Source: an uncultured Verrucomicrobiota bacterium (GTDB lineage Bacteria; Verrucomicrobiota; Kiritimatiellia; RFP12; UBA1067). From it: a stretch of 7,899 nucleotides of DNA. Positions within the stretch are counted from its first letter, which is position 1. Every line of letters starts with the position of its first letter. Positions 1 to 6,060 of this stretch are shown in pieces. The stretch lies in assembly GCA_946615275.1 (NCBI GenBank), contig CAMOHV010000044.1:1-7899 (forward strand). Reading direction: 5' to 3'. Both the position numbers and the translations under genes were made by a program. The notes under the pieces are model-generated. The model was not told the origin of the DNA. It was given only the letters and a program-made list of their open reading frames with translations, and searched no databases.

Positions 1-108
1 GCCGACATCGCTAACCATGCGATGCAGGAACATCGTCTTGTCGACGTAGATGCATCCCTTGTTTCGCAACTTAGGAAAATCGTGCGTGTCTGTGGCTATT
101 GGTCTCAT
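1..108 (-). CDS. AAA-ATPase-like / PD-(D/E)XK family protein, N-terminal fragment cut by the window edge
   Basis: Reading the minus strand from the ATG at 108 gives 36 codons with no stop before the window ends. The peptide has the block DFPKLRNKGCIYVDKT at residues 10-25. That matches the typical start of the large family of predicted ATPases (AAA-ATPase_like, PF09820, usually followed by a PD-(D/E)XK nuclease-like domain), whose members begin with a D-F-x-K-[IL]-R...G-x-x-Y-V-D-K-T block just before the Walker A loop. The Walker motifs and nuclease domain would lie beyond position 1 and cannot be seen. The family is often present in many copies per genome; its role is not settled. The start is backed by a promoter ending only 9 nt upstream. 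The visible coding part has 54 G/C of 108 bases, clearly poorer than the neighbouring rhamnosidase, which may hint at separate ancestry. Family recognition rests on this short block only. Confidence 0.72.
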   Translation of the reverse strand, partial: MRPIATDTHDFPKLRNKGCIYVDKTMFLHRMVSDVG

Positions 109-117
109 CGCGCGAAT

Positions 118-146
118 ATTGTACCATAATCGCCTTGCGGCGTGAA
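118..146 (-). promoter_or_regulatory. sigma70-type promoter with extended -10 for the ATPase-like gene
   Basis: On the minus strand the -10 element TACAAT lies at 118-123, preceded by TGG (124-126), giving the extended -10 form TGnTACAAT. A -35-like TTCACG (141-146, four of six matches to TTGACA) sits exactly 17 nt upstream of the -10. Only 9 nt separate the -10 from the ATG at 108, so transcription should start within about 0-3 nt of the start codon. No Shine-Dalgarno sequence is present there. The element shares 11 of 12 bases with the promoter at 3484-3495. Confidence 0.6.
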
Positions 147-195
147 CCGGAAAGTATTTGCGTTAGGGCGTTGGTGATTACATGCGGGTACTCCT

Positions 196-3100
196 TCACC
201 GTTTCACGGTGAACGAATACTCGCCGGAGCCAACCTTCTTCACGCCGCCGCCGTACGGAAGGCGCACCTCCGCCATGCAGTTCGCCGGAATCGAGACATC
301 GAGCGTGAAGCTCTTCGCGTCCTGACGCCAGGCGCTCTTGACGAGACCGTTTGGCCCCTTCACGGATGCCTTTACGAATGTGAGCGCGTCTATCGGCGCG
401 GGGGCGACGACCAGCGAACGGAACGCACGTGCTTCCGGTGCCGGCACGGCGTCGGTGCCGCCGTCGGGCAGGCGTATTCCGGCGAGCCACTGGAACGCCC
501 AGGCGGCGAAGTCGCCGAACATGATGTGGTTGCGCGAAGATCCGCTCTTCCAGTCCTCCCAGAGCGTAGTGCCGCCCTTGCGGATCCAGTCGGCGGGCGA
601 CGGCGACGTGGGGTTCGTGAGCATCTTGAACGCTAGGTCCGTGCGCCCGGCGCGGCTCAGCGCGCGGAATACGTGCTTCGTGCCGAGAAGGCCAAGATCC
701 ACATGCCCGCCAGTCCTCTCGCACGCTTCGACGAGCTTGGCGCGCGCGGCGGGGACCAGCTCCTTCGGCACCACGCCGAACGCAAGCGGGAACGCCTGCG
801 CCGTCTGCCCGCCGTTGTCGTACACGCCGCCGCCCTTGTGGAACTTCGCGTGGATGGCGGCGCGAGTCTTCGCGGCCAGCGCCTCGTACTTCGCGGCGTC
901 CGCACCAAGGCCCTTCACTGCGGCGATCCGCGCGGCTATCTCCATGGCCTGCAGATAGTAGCACGAGGACGTGAGCTCTGTGGACGGCATGTGCGCGCGG
1001 TCCACGGGCACCCAGTCGCCGAGGCCGTGCTTCACAAGGCCGTCCGGCGACGCCTTCGTGGCCGTGAACGCAAGGTACTTCACAAGCGCCGGATAGACTT
1101 CGTCCAGAACGCGTCTGTCGTCGCGGTACACCCAGAGGTTCCACGCGATCACGGGCAGTGCCGAGTCCCACGCCGGGCCGTTGCCCCACTTGAACCCCCA
1201 GCCGCTCGTGGGAACGATGCAGCAGATGTCGCCGCTGGGGATCTGCGAGTCCATCACGTCGCGGAGCCATTTCTCATAGCCAGCCGTGTTCTCGTAGCGG
1301 TACTGCGCGAGCTCGGAGGCGATGGACGCGTCGCCGGTCCAGCCGTTCTTCTCGCGGTGCGGACAGTCGGTGGGGCAGCCGTCGGCGAAGTTGGACTTGT
1401 ATGCGCGGTCGGCCATGAGCATGAGCGTGTTGAACGTCGCGTCGGAGCACTCGAACGAGCTGATGTCGTCGAAGGCCGTGTGCACCACGCACGCCCTGAT
1501 GTCCGCCGCCGCAGGCTTCTCCCTGAGCCCGCGCAGCAGGGCGTACTGGAAGCCGTTGTACGTGAAGCGCGGCTCGTACACTTCGCATTCCGCGCCGGAC
1601 GACACGAAGCGGTCCGTCTGGAACGCGGCGTCCTTCGCGCAGACATTGTGCGAGGCTGTGTAGCGGAAGTGGTGGTCTATCATGCGCGTCTCCGCGCCCT
1701 TCGCGGCGTCCGCGCGCTCGTTGCTGAACGCCTGTCCCTCATGGAGTCCGTCGCGCACAGACTCCGCGGCCGGCGAGAAGTCCTCGTTCACGCGCTCGTC
1801 GTAGCGTATGGAGAGGACGTCCCCCTTCTTCTGCCCGCGGACGTTCATCCTGATCCACCCCGCCATGTTCTCCGGGAACTCCACCATCCACGCGCCGTCC
1901 TTGAGCGCGTGGATCGCCTTCGGCGCGACCGTCCGGGCCACCTTCGCCCCAGGCTGCGCCTCCGCGACAAGGCGCCCCTTCGGCCCCGGCACCTCCTCCG
2001 CCGGCAGCGGCTTCGCCGCGAGGTCCGGACCCGCCGGATCGCGCGCCGCGCCCTGCACCTCGCCCTCGCGGATGCAGTCGTACCCCACCGGGCTCGCCAC
2101 GTGCATCCATGAGCAGTCGGAGACAATCCTCTCCTTCGAGCCGTCCTTGTAGACGATCTCAAGCTGCGCTATCATCCGCGGGAAATCGCGCCACGGCGCC
2201 ATGTTGAAGTTCCACGTGGCGATGGAGCGGACGTCGTACCAGCCGTGCCCCACAAGCACCTTGATGGAGTTCTCGCCTGCGCGCAGCGCGTCCGCAACGT
2301 CGTAGGTGGAGTACAGAACGCGCCTGTCGAAGGCCGTAGGCGACGGGTCCAGCACCTTGTCGCCGATCCTCTCGCCGTTGAGCGACGCCTCGTAGAATCC
2401 AACGCCCGTGATGTGCAGGAACGCGCTCTTCACGCCCTTCGCGACGCTGAAGGCCTTCTCGAACGCCGGCGAGGCCGTCTCGTGCCTCAGGCGCATATCG
2501 CCGCCCCAGGGAGCCTCGCGCACTTTGCCGGCCGTGCGTGCCTTGCGCCATTCGAGGCCCTTCACGAGCGACGGCAGGGACTCGCGCCCGCGCGCCGCCG
2601 CGCCGGGGGCGTCCGCCGCCTCCCACGAGGCGTCCGTCTCAAGCCGCCGCCCGTCCGGCAGCCTGGCAGAAAGAAGGAAACCGCGCCTGCCCTTCGTGGC
2701 GCTGTCCACGCGCACAAGGATCTCGTTCCTGCCCTTCACAAGCCACGGCGCCATGTTTCTGAAGTATGGCCAGCGCCAGTCGTTCACATGCCCGGACCAC
2801 TTGTGGAACGACTTCCCGTTGACGCATATCTCATGCTGCTCAGTCCCCATGTGCACCACGGGCACGACGTCATTGGCCGGATCGCCCCTGAAGTCGAAGG
2901 AGAAGCGGTAGTAGGAGACTCCGGCCGGGCAGTCCGCGAGCTTCCCGTCGCCGGGCGCGGTCCATATCCACTGCGCATCGCCAACGTCTGCGTCTCTGCG
3001 CGTCGCGGCGTTGGGGCCGATCCACTTGGCCTTCCAGTCGGACTCCGCCATGAGGCCCGTCACCCAAGACGAAGGGGGGCTCCAGTGGGACTCCTCGCCC

Positions 3101-3477
3101 GCGCGGTTCCACGTCTTGACGCGCCACCAGATGCGCGTGGAGCTTGGCAGCGGCGCGCCGCCCCACTCCACGGAGGTGGAGGATGATGTCTTCTTCCCCG
3201 AGTCCCACATGTCCGGAGCGGCGGAGAGGAGCGCCTCGCGCGACGTGGCGGCCTGCACGCGCCAGGCCGTCTGCGCCTCGTCGCCTGCGCCGTCCTTCGC
3301 CGCCATCGTCCAGGCGAGCCGCGGCGCGGAGGCGTCGATCCCGACAGGCGCCGAGCGCCATTCCACAGTCAAATCGCAGGGCTTGGGCGGCGCGAAGGCC
3401 GCCATGCCGAATGCCGAGTGGGCGAACGCCGCCGCGCACAGCGCCGCCGCGAATGAGGATATTGCGTTGTTTCCCAT
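196..3477 (-). CDS. secreted alpha-L-rhamnosidase, glycoside hydrolase family 78
   Basis: Predicted to remove terminal alpha-L-rhamnose by inverting hydrolysis, outside the cytoplasm. It has 1093 residues from the ATG at 3477. Residues 1-24 form a hydrophobic signal peptide whose N-terminus (MGNN) oddly lacks Lys/Arg. Domains in order: a fibronectin-like module (about 33-145, ending in the GH78 hallmark DWKAKWIG); an extra beta-sandwich (about 165-290, WIW, YYRFSFDF, ICVNGK) that could be a CBM67-type rhamnose binder; the Bac_rhamnosid_N sandwich (about 338-465, GVGFYEASLNG); the concanavalin-like domain (about 505-655, ENMAGWIRMNV); the (alpha/alpha)6 barrel (about 670-1000); and a C-terminal beta-sandwich. 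In DCPHREKNGWTGD, Asp704, Glu709 and Asp716 reproduce the 5- and 7-residue spacing of D567/E572/D579 in Bacillus sp. GL1 RhaB. Glu974 in TTLWEDW matches the second catalytic Glu. A GTG at 3483 is in frame but touches the -10 box, so ATG is preferred. Substrate is not readable. Confidence 0.95.
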   Translation of the reverse strand: MGNNAISSFAAALCAAAFAHSAFGMAAFAPPKPCDLTVEWRSAPVGIDASAPRLAWTMAAKDGAGDEAQTAWRVQAATSREALLSAAPDMWDSGKKTSSSTSVEWGGAPLPSSTRIWWRVKTWNRAGEESHWSPPSSWVTGLMAESDWKAKWIGPNAATRRDADVGDAQWIWTAPGDGKLADCPAGVSYYRFSFDFRGDPANDVVPVVHMGTEQHEICVNGKSFHKWSGHVNDWRWPYFRNMAPWLVKGRNEILVRVDSATKGRRGFLLSARLPDGRRLETDASWEAADAPGAAARGRESLPSLVKGLEWRKARTAGKVREAPWGGDMRLRHETASPAFEKAFSVAKGVKSAFLHITGVGFYEASLNGERIGDKVLDPSPTAFDRRVLYSTYDVADALRAGENSIKVLVGHGWYDVRSIATWNFNMAPWRDFPRMIAQLEIVYKDGSKERIVSDCSWMHVASPVGYDCIREGEVQGAARDPAGPDLAAKPLPAEEVPGPKGRLVAEAQPGAKVARTVAPKAIHALKDGAWMVEFPENMAGWIRMNVRGQKKGDVLSIRYDERVNEDFSPAAESVRDGLHEGQAFSNERADAAKGAETRMIDHHFRYTASHNVCAKDAAFQTDRFVSSGAECEVYEPRFTYNGFQYALLRGLREKPAAADIRACVVHTAFDDISSFECSDATFNTLMLMADRAYKSNFADGCPTDCPHREKNGWTGDASIASELAQYRYENTAGYEKWLRDVMDSQIPSGDICCIVPTSGWGFKWGNGPAWDSALPVIAWNLWVYRDDRRVLDEVYPALVKYLAFTATKASPDGLVKHGLGDWVPVDRAHMPSTELTSSCYYLQAMEIAARIAAVKGLGADAAKYEALAAKTRAAIHAKFHKGGGVYDNGGQTAQAFPLAFGVVPKELVPAARAKLVEACERTGGHVDLGLLGTKHVFRALSRAGRTDLAFKMLTNPTSPSPADWIRKGGTTLWEDWKSGSSRNHIMFGDFAAWAFQWLAGIRLPDGGTDAVPAPEARAFRSLVVAPAPIDALTFVKASVKGPNGLVKSAWRQDAKSFTLDVSIPANCMAEVRLPYGGGVKKVGSGEYSFTVKR

Positions 3478-3483
3478 GCCCAC

Positions 3484-3495
3484 ATTATACCATAA
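3484..3495 (-). promoter_or_regulatory. extended -10 promoter of the rhamnosidase gene, probably giving a leaderless mRNA
   Basis: The minus strand reads TTATGGTATAAT here: a perfect -10 TATAAT (3484-3489) with the TGn extension (3490-3492). Six bases (GTGGGC) separate it from the ATG at 3477, so a start site 7 nt below the -10 would be the A of the ATG itself. No hexamer resembling TTGACA lies at 16-18 nt spacing, which fits an extended -10 promoter. There is no Shine-Dalgarno sequence between the promoter and the start codon. Confidence 0.65.
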
Positions 3496-3540
3496 GTCGT
3501 GAGGCTGTGCCTAGTGGTTTGACACGTCCACCAACTACAA

Positions 3541-3577
3541 ATGCTCATCATTGTTCACCAATGAGAATGATGAACAT
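3541..3577. repeat. inverted repeat: 12-bp arms, 13-nt loop, between two transcription units
   Basis: The left arm ATGCTCATCATT (3541-3552) and right arm AATGATGAACAT (3566-3577) pair over 12 positions, with 11 Watson-Crick pairs and one mismatch; in minus-strand RNA the mismatch becomes a G-U wobble. The loop is 3553-3565. It lies 18 nt below the stop of the UDG-like gene and about 50 bp above the rhamnosidase promoter. No U-tract follows on either strand, so it is not a standard intrinsic terminator. It may stabilise the 3' end of the efp operon mRNA or be a protein-binding site. It is AT-rich compared with the flanking genes. Confidence 0.7.
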
Positions 3578-3595
3578 TGAGAGTTGATCGCCCTG

Positions 3596-4303
3596 TCACT
3601 TGCGCGGCGGAGTGCGCCCGACTCGCAGGAGCGCCTCCTTCAAGACACCCCAAACCTGAAGCTTTGCCTTCCTGAGGCTCTCGGGCGAATTCGCCCAGGT
3701 GGCGAGCATGTAGCCGGGATGGATTGTGGCTATGGCAGGTATGCCTCGGAACTCCCCCCATGCATCCTTGTGCGCGGCGCCGCCCGCGAGCGCGAGAGTG
3801 CGCATCGCCTCGCGCCCGAAAAGAACGATCGCCTTGGGCGCAGTCGCCTCGATGTGGCGCGCAAGTTCGGCGGCGGACTCCGCGGTCGGCACCGGCGGAA
3901 TCTCCTTGAATCCCGTCTCCCCTTCCGCGCATCCCATCGCCGCGACCATCTTCCTGAACAGGGGGGCCGCATCGCCTTCCATCTTCTTGCCGGCAAGAAG
4001 AATCAGAAGCGGCTTGCGCGCCTCGGCCTCCGCTGCCGGCCTCTTCTGCGGCGGAGGATCGGCCGGGCCGGCGGCGGACTCGGCGGAAGCCACCGGCGGA
4101 GGGGCGGAACGCGGCCTCGGCTGCGGCGGATCGGAAGCCCGCACATCAGGTTCCGGCGGCCGCTCCGGCTTCTCCGGAGATGCCCTCCTCTCAGGCAGCG
4201 GAGCAAGCAGCGAACGGTCCAACTCAAAGGAACGCGCGCCGAGCTCCCTTGCGAGGGCGATGTTCTCCTCGAGCGCGGCGAGTATCTCCGGGAGGTCAGC
4301 CAC
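3596..4303 (-). CDS. degenerate uracil-DNA-glycosylase-superfamily protein (family 4/5-like) with Pro-rich linker
   Basis: This 235-residue protein has an N-terminal helix (about 1-33), a Pro/Ala/Glu-rich low-complexity linker (about 35-95, with PPP at 68-70 and 83-85) and a compact C-terminal domain (98-230). The C-terminal domain follows the family-4 UDG fold order: beta strand LLILLAG (98-104), an AMG helix, strand AIVLFG (158-163), then IHPGYML with His195, aligning with the HPSYLL motif of thermophilic family-4 UDGs. What is missing is striking. The GEGPG...GRPFVG uracil-pocket motif is replaced by a short AGKKMEGD, and only one Cys (125) occurs in the protein, so the four Fe-S ligands are gone. 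I infer a non-catalytic or retasked DNA- or nucleotide-binding protein. GTG at 4303 is chosen because GAGGA (4312-4316) lies 8 nt upstream; GTG at 4321, overlapping the galE stop, would add six residues. It is the last gene of the efp-galE unit. Confidence 0.7.
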   Translation of the reverse strand: MADLPEILAALEENIALARELGARSFELDRSLLAPLPERRASPEKPERPPEPDVRASDPPQPRPRSAPPPVASAESAAGPADPPPQKRPAAEAEARKPLLILLAGKKMEGDAAPLFRKMVAAMGCAEGETGFKEIPPVPTAESAAELARHIEATAPKAIVLFGREAMRTLALAGGAAHKDAWGEFRGIPAIATIHPGYMLATWANSPESLRKAKLQVWGVLKEALLRVGRTPPRK

Positions 4304-4317
4304 TTCAGCCGTCCTCG

Positions 4318-5358
4318 TCACGCCTTCGCGGGGGCGTCCTTGCCCTTGAAGCCGTACGGGTTCATCGACTGCCAGCGCCAGAGGTCGGCGCACATCGTCT
4401 CGATGCCGCGCTCGGCCTTCCAGCCGAGCTCCTTCGCTGCGAGCGACGGATCGGCCCAGCATTCGGCCACATCGCCGGGGCGGCGCGGCTTGATGACGTA
4501 CGGCACCTTCCGCCCGCTCGCCTTCTCGAACGCCTTGACGATCTGCAGCACGGAGTATCCGTGCCCCGTGCCGAGGTTGTAGATCTTGAAGCCGGGCTTC
4601 TCGGCGAGCTTATCCACCGCCTTGACATGCGCGAGCGCGAGGTCCACCACATGGATGTAGTCGCGCACGCCAGTGCCGTCGGGCGTGGGATAGTCGTTGC
4701 CGAAAACGTTAAGCTCCTTGAGCCGGCCCACCGCAACCTGCGCAACGTACGGGAGGAGGTTGTTGGGTATGCCCGCGGGGTCCTCGCCGATGAGGCCGCT
4801 TTCGTGCGCGCCAATCGGGTTGAAGTACCTGAGGAGGATCGTGTTCCAGGAGGGATCGGCCTTCTGCACGTCGCGGAACACCTGCTCCATCATCAGCTTC
4901 GTCCAGCCGTAAGGGTTCGTGCATCCCGGCGTGGGGAAGTCCTCGCGGATCGGGACGCTCTGCGGCTGGCCGTAGACCGTCGCGGAGCTGGAGAACACTA
5001 TGTTGCGGCAGTCGTGCGCGGCGAGCGTCTTCAGGAGGGTGAACGTTCCGCCCAGGTTGTTGGCGTAGTAGGCGAGCGGAATCTTGGTGGACTCCCCGAC
5101 GGCCTTGAGCGCGGCGAAGTGGATCGTCGCGTCGAACGGCGCCTCGGCGGCGACAACGGCGTCAAGCGCCGCCTCGTCGCGTATGTCCAGCTTGAAGAAC
5201 TTCGGCGCGCGCCCCACGATGCGCTCAACGCGCCGCAGGGACTCCTCGCAGGAGTTGCACAGATTGTCCACCACGACGACCTCGTGCCCGCACTTCAGGA
5301 GCTCGAGGACCGTGTGCGAGCCGATGAATCCGGCGCCGCCGGTTACCAGTATCTTCAT
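4318..5358 (-). CDS. galE: UDP-glucose/UDP-hexose 4-epimerase
   Basis: Interconverts UDP-glucose and UDP-galactose in the cytoplasm, supplying galactosyl donors for surface glycans and joining the Leloir pathway. The 346-residue length and near collinearity with E. coli GalE leave little doubt. Visible landmarks are the Rossmann NAD loop GGAGFIGSH (7-15), DNLCNS (31-36), the catalytic Ser within FSSSATVYG (122-130), the YxxxK pair Tyr150/Lys154, [10 protein letters not shown] (176-185), [10 protein letters not shown] (228-237), and C-terminal WQSMNPYGF. The residue aligned with E. coli Tyr299, which limits substrate size, is Cys300 here, the residue also found at this position in the human enzyme (Cys307), which accepts N-acetylated sugars. 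UDP-GlcNAc/UDP-GalNAc activity is therefore plausible. The ATG lies 4 nt after the efp stop with only a weak upstream G-rich stretch, so translation is probably coupled. No rhamnose or galactose catabolic genes adjoin it. Confidence 0.97.
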   Translation of the reverse strand: MKILVTGGAGFIGSHTVLELLKCGHEVVVVDNLCNSCEESLRRVERIVGRAPKFFKLDIRDEAALDAVVAAEAPFDATIHFAALKAVGESTKIPLAYYANNLGGTFTLLKTLAAHDCRNIVFSSSATVYGQPQSVPIREDFPTPGCTNPYGWTKLMMEQVFRDVQKADPSWNTILLRYFNPIGAHESGLIGEDPAGIPNNLLPYVAQVAVGRLKELNVFGNDYPTPDGTGVRDYIHVVDLALAHVKAVDKLAEKPGFKIYNLGTGHGYSVLQIVKAFEKASGRKVPYVIKPRRPGDVAECWADPSLAAKELGWKAERGIETMCADLWRWQSMNPYGFKGKDAPAKA

Positions 5359-5362
5359 GGCC

Positions 5363-5938
5363 CTACCTGGTAGAGATGCGGTCGTTGTACTCGCCGGTCT
5401 CGGTGTTGATGCGGATCACGTCGCCCTCGTTGATGAAGAGCGGCACCGCGAGCTCGTATCCACCCTCCACGACGGCGGGCTTCGTGACCTTGCCGGAGGC
5501 GGTGTTGCCCTTCACGCCAGGCTCCACCTTCACGACCTTGCGCTCGACGAGCTGCGGCAGGGCGATGCCGATCACCTTGTCGTTGAAGAAGAGCGCCTTG
5601 ACCTCCATCTCGTCCATGAGGAAGAACTTCTTGTCGCCCATCACGTCGGCGGAGACGCGTATCTCCTCGTAGTTCTCATCGGTGAAGACGTAGGCCGAGC
5701 CGTCGTCGTAGGAATAGTTCACGCTGCGCTGGATGAGCTCGGGCTTCTCGAACTTGTCGCCCGAACGGTAGCTGCGCGTCATGCCGCCGCCCGTCATCAT
5801 GTTGCGCATGCGGCAGTTGTAGATGGCCTGGCCCTTGCCCGGCTTCGAGAAGTCGAACTCGACGATCTCCCACGGCTCGCCGTCTATCAACAGCTTGACG
5901 CCCTTGTGCAGTTCGCCCGCTCCGATTACTTCGCCCAT
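5363..5938 (-). CDS. efp: translation elongation factor P
   Basis: EF-P binds between the ribosomal P and E sites and speeds peptide bond formation at polyproline stretches. The 191-residue length is typical. The N-terminal KOW-like domain ends in the exposed loop KPGKGQA (32-38), with Lys35 at its tip. This puts it in the lysine-type class rather than the arginine-type class rhamnosylated by EarP; whether Lys35 is modified (for example by EpmA/EpmB-like enzymes) cannot be told here. The OB domains follow, with the C-terminal signature region [17 protein letters not shown] (about 164-180) and GEYNDRI at the end. A good AGGAG site (5945-5949) sits 6 nt before the ATG and a clear promoter lies upstream, so this is the first gene of the efp-galE-UDG-like unit. 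Its G+C looks lower than that of its neighbours, as expected for a conserved, well-expressed gene. Confidence 0.98.
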   Translation of the reverse strand: MGEVIGAGELHKGVKLLIDGEPWEIVEFDFSKPGKGQAIYNCRMRNMMTGGGMTRSYRSGDKFEKPELIQRSVNYSYDDGSAYVFTDENYEEIRVSADVMGDKKFFLMDEMEVKALFFNDKVIGIALPQLVERKVVKVEPGVKGNTASGKVTKPAVVEGGYELAVPLFINEGDVIRINTETGEYNDRISTR

Positions 5939-5944
5939 TTCTTG

Positions 5945-5949
5945 CTCCT
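5945..5949 (-). promoter_or_regulatory. Shine-Dalgarno site of efp
   Basis: AGGAG on the minus strand, 6 nt before the efp ATG at 5938. It is the clearest ribosome binding site in the window and fixes the efp start. It contrasts with the SD-less starts of the rhamnosidase and ATPase-like genes. Confidence 0.8.
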
Positions 5950-5988
5950 GTCTTTTCTTTGTTCTTTGTTGTGTTTGAAATTTGCCTT

Positions 5989-6017
5989 ATTATACAAAAA
6001 AAACGTCCGCTCCGCAA
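5989..6017 (-). promoter_or_regulatory. sigma70-type promoter of the efp-galE-UDG-like unit
   Basis: A perfect -10 TATAAT (5989-5994) is preceded at exactly 17 nt by TTGCGG (6012-6017), a weak -35 that keeps only the TTG. The spacer holds an uninterrupted run of eight T (5996-6003). The expected start near 5982 gives a 5' leader of roughly 40-45 nt containing the AGGAG site. The leader is A-rich and unstructured by eye. The promoter shows that efp is probably transcribed separately from the beta-helix gene that ends at 6061. Confidence 0.65.
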
Positions 6018-6060
6018 CTGCCATCTTCGATGCGCGCAATGCGCCGCCCAGCCGCGCAGC

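Noticed and set aside
71..1270. Minus-strand open frame (399 codons) in another register of the rhamnosidase
   Set aside because: It overlaps the catalytic barrel of GH78 in a different frame, and its protein is Arg-rich with no motifs.
673..2112. Long plus-strand open frame (479 codons) opposite the rhamnosidase
   Set aside because: Its product is Arg/Ala/Val/Leu-rich with no recognisable motif, and it is antisense to clear GH78 domains. GC-rich coding DNA lacks stops in shadow frames.
3478..3483. GTG at 3483 as start of the rhamnosidase
   Set aside because: It directly abuts the -10 TATAAT and would lie outside the transcript; the ATG two codons later fits the predicted transcription start.
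4304..4462. N-terminal extension of the UDG-like gene up to an ATG at 4462
   Set aside because: The added residues are out-of-frame galE coding sequence without protein-like pattern. GTG at 4303 has a GAGGA site and starts directly before the predicted helix.
4180..5373. Long plus-strand open frame (397 codons) across galE and the UDG-like gene
   Set aside because: It is antisense to a near-collinear GalE match and crosses gene boundaries. Composition is that of a shadow frame.
5996..6060. Rho-independent terminator for the beta-helix gene (T8 run, GCGC-AAT-GCGC palindrome)
   Set aside because: The small palindrome near 6033-6043 is about 30 nt away from the T run, and the bases directly before the T run form no stem. 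The T run fits better as promoter spacer.
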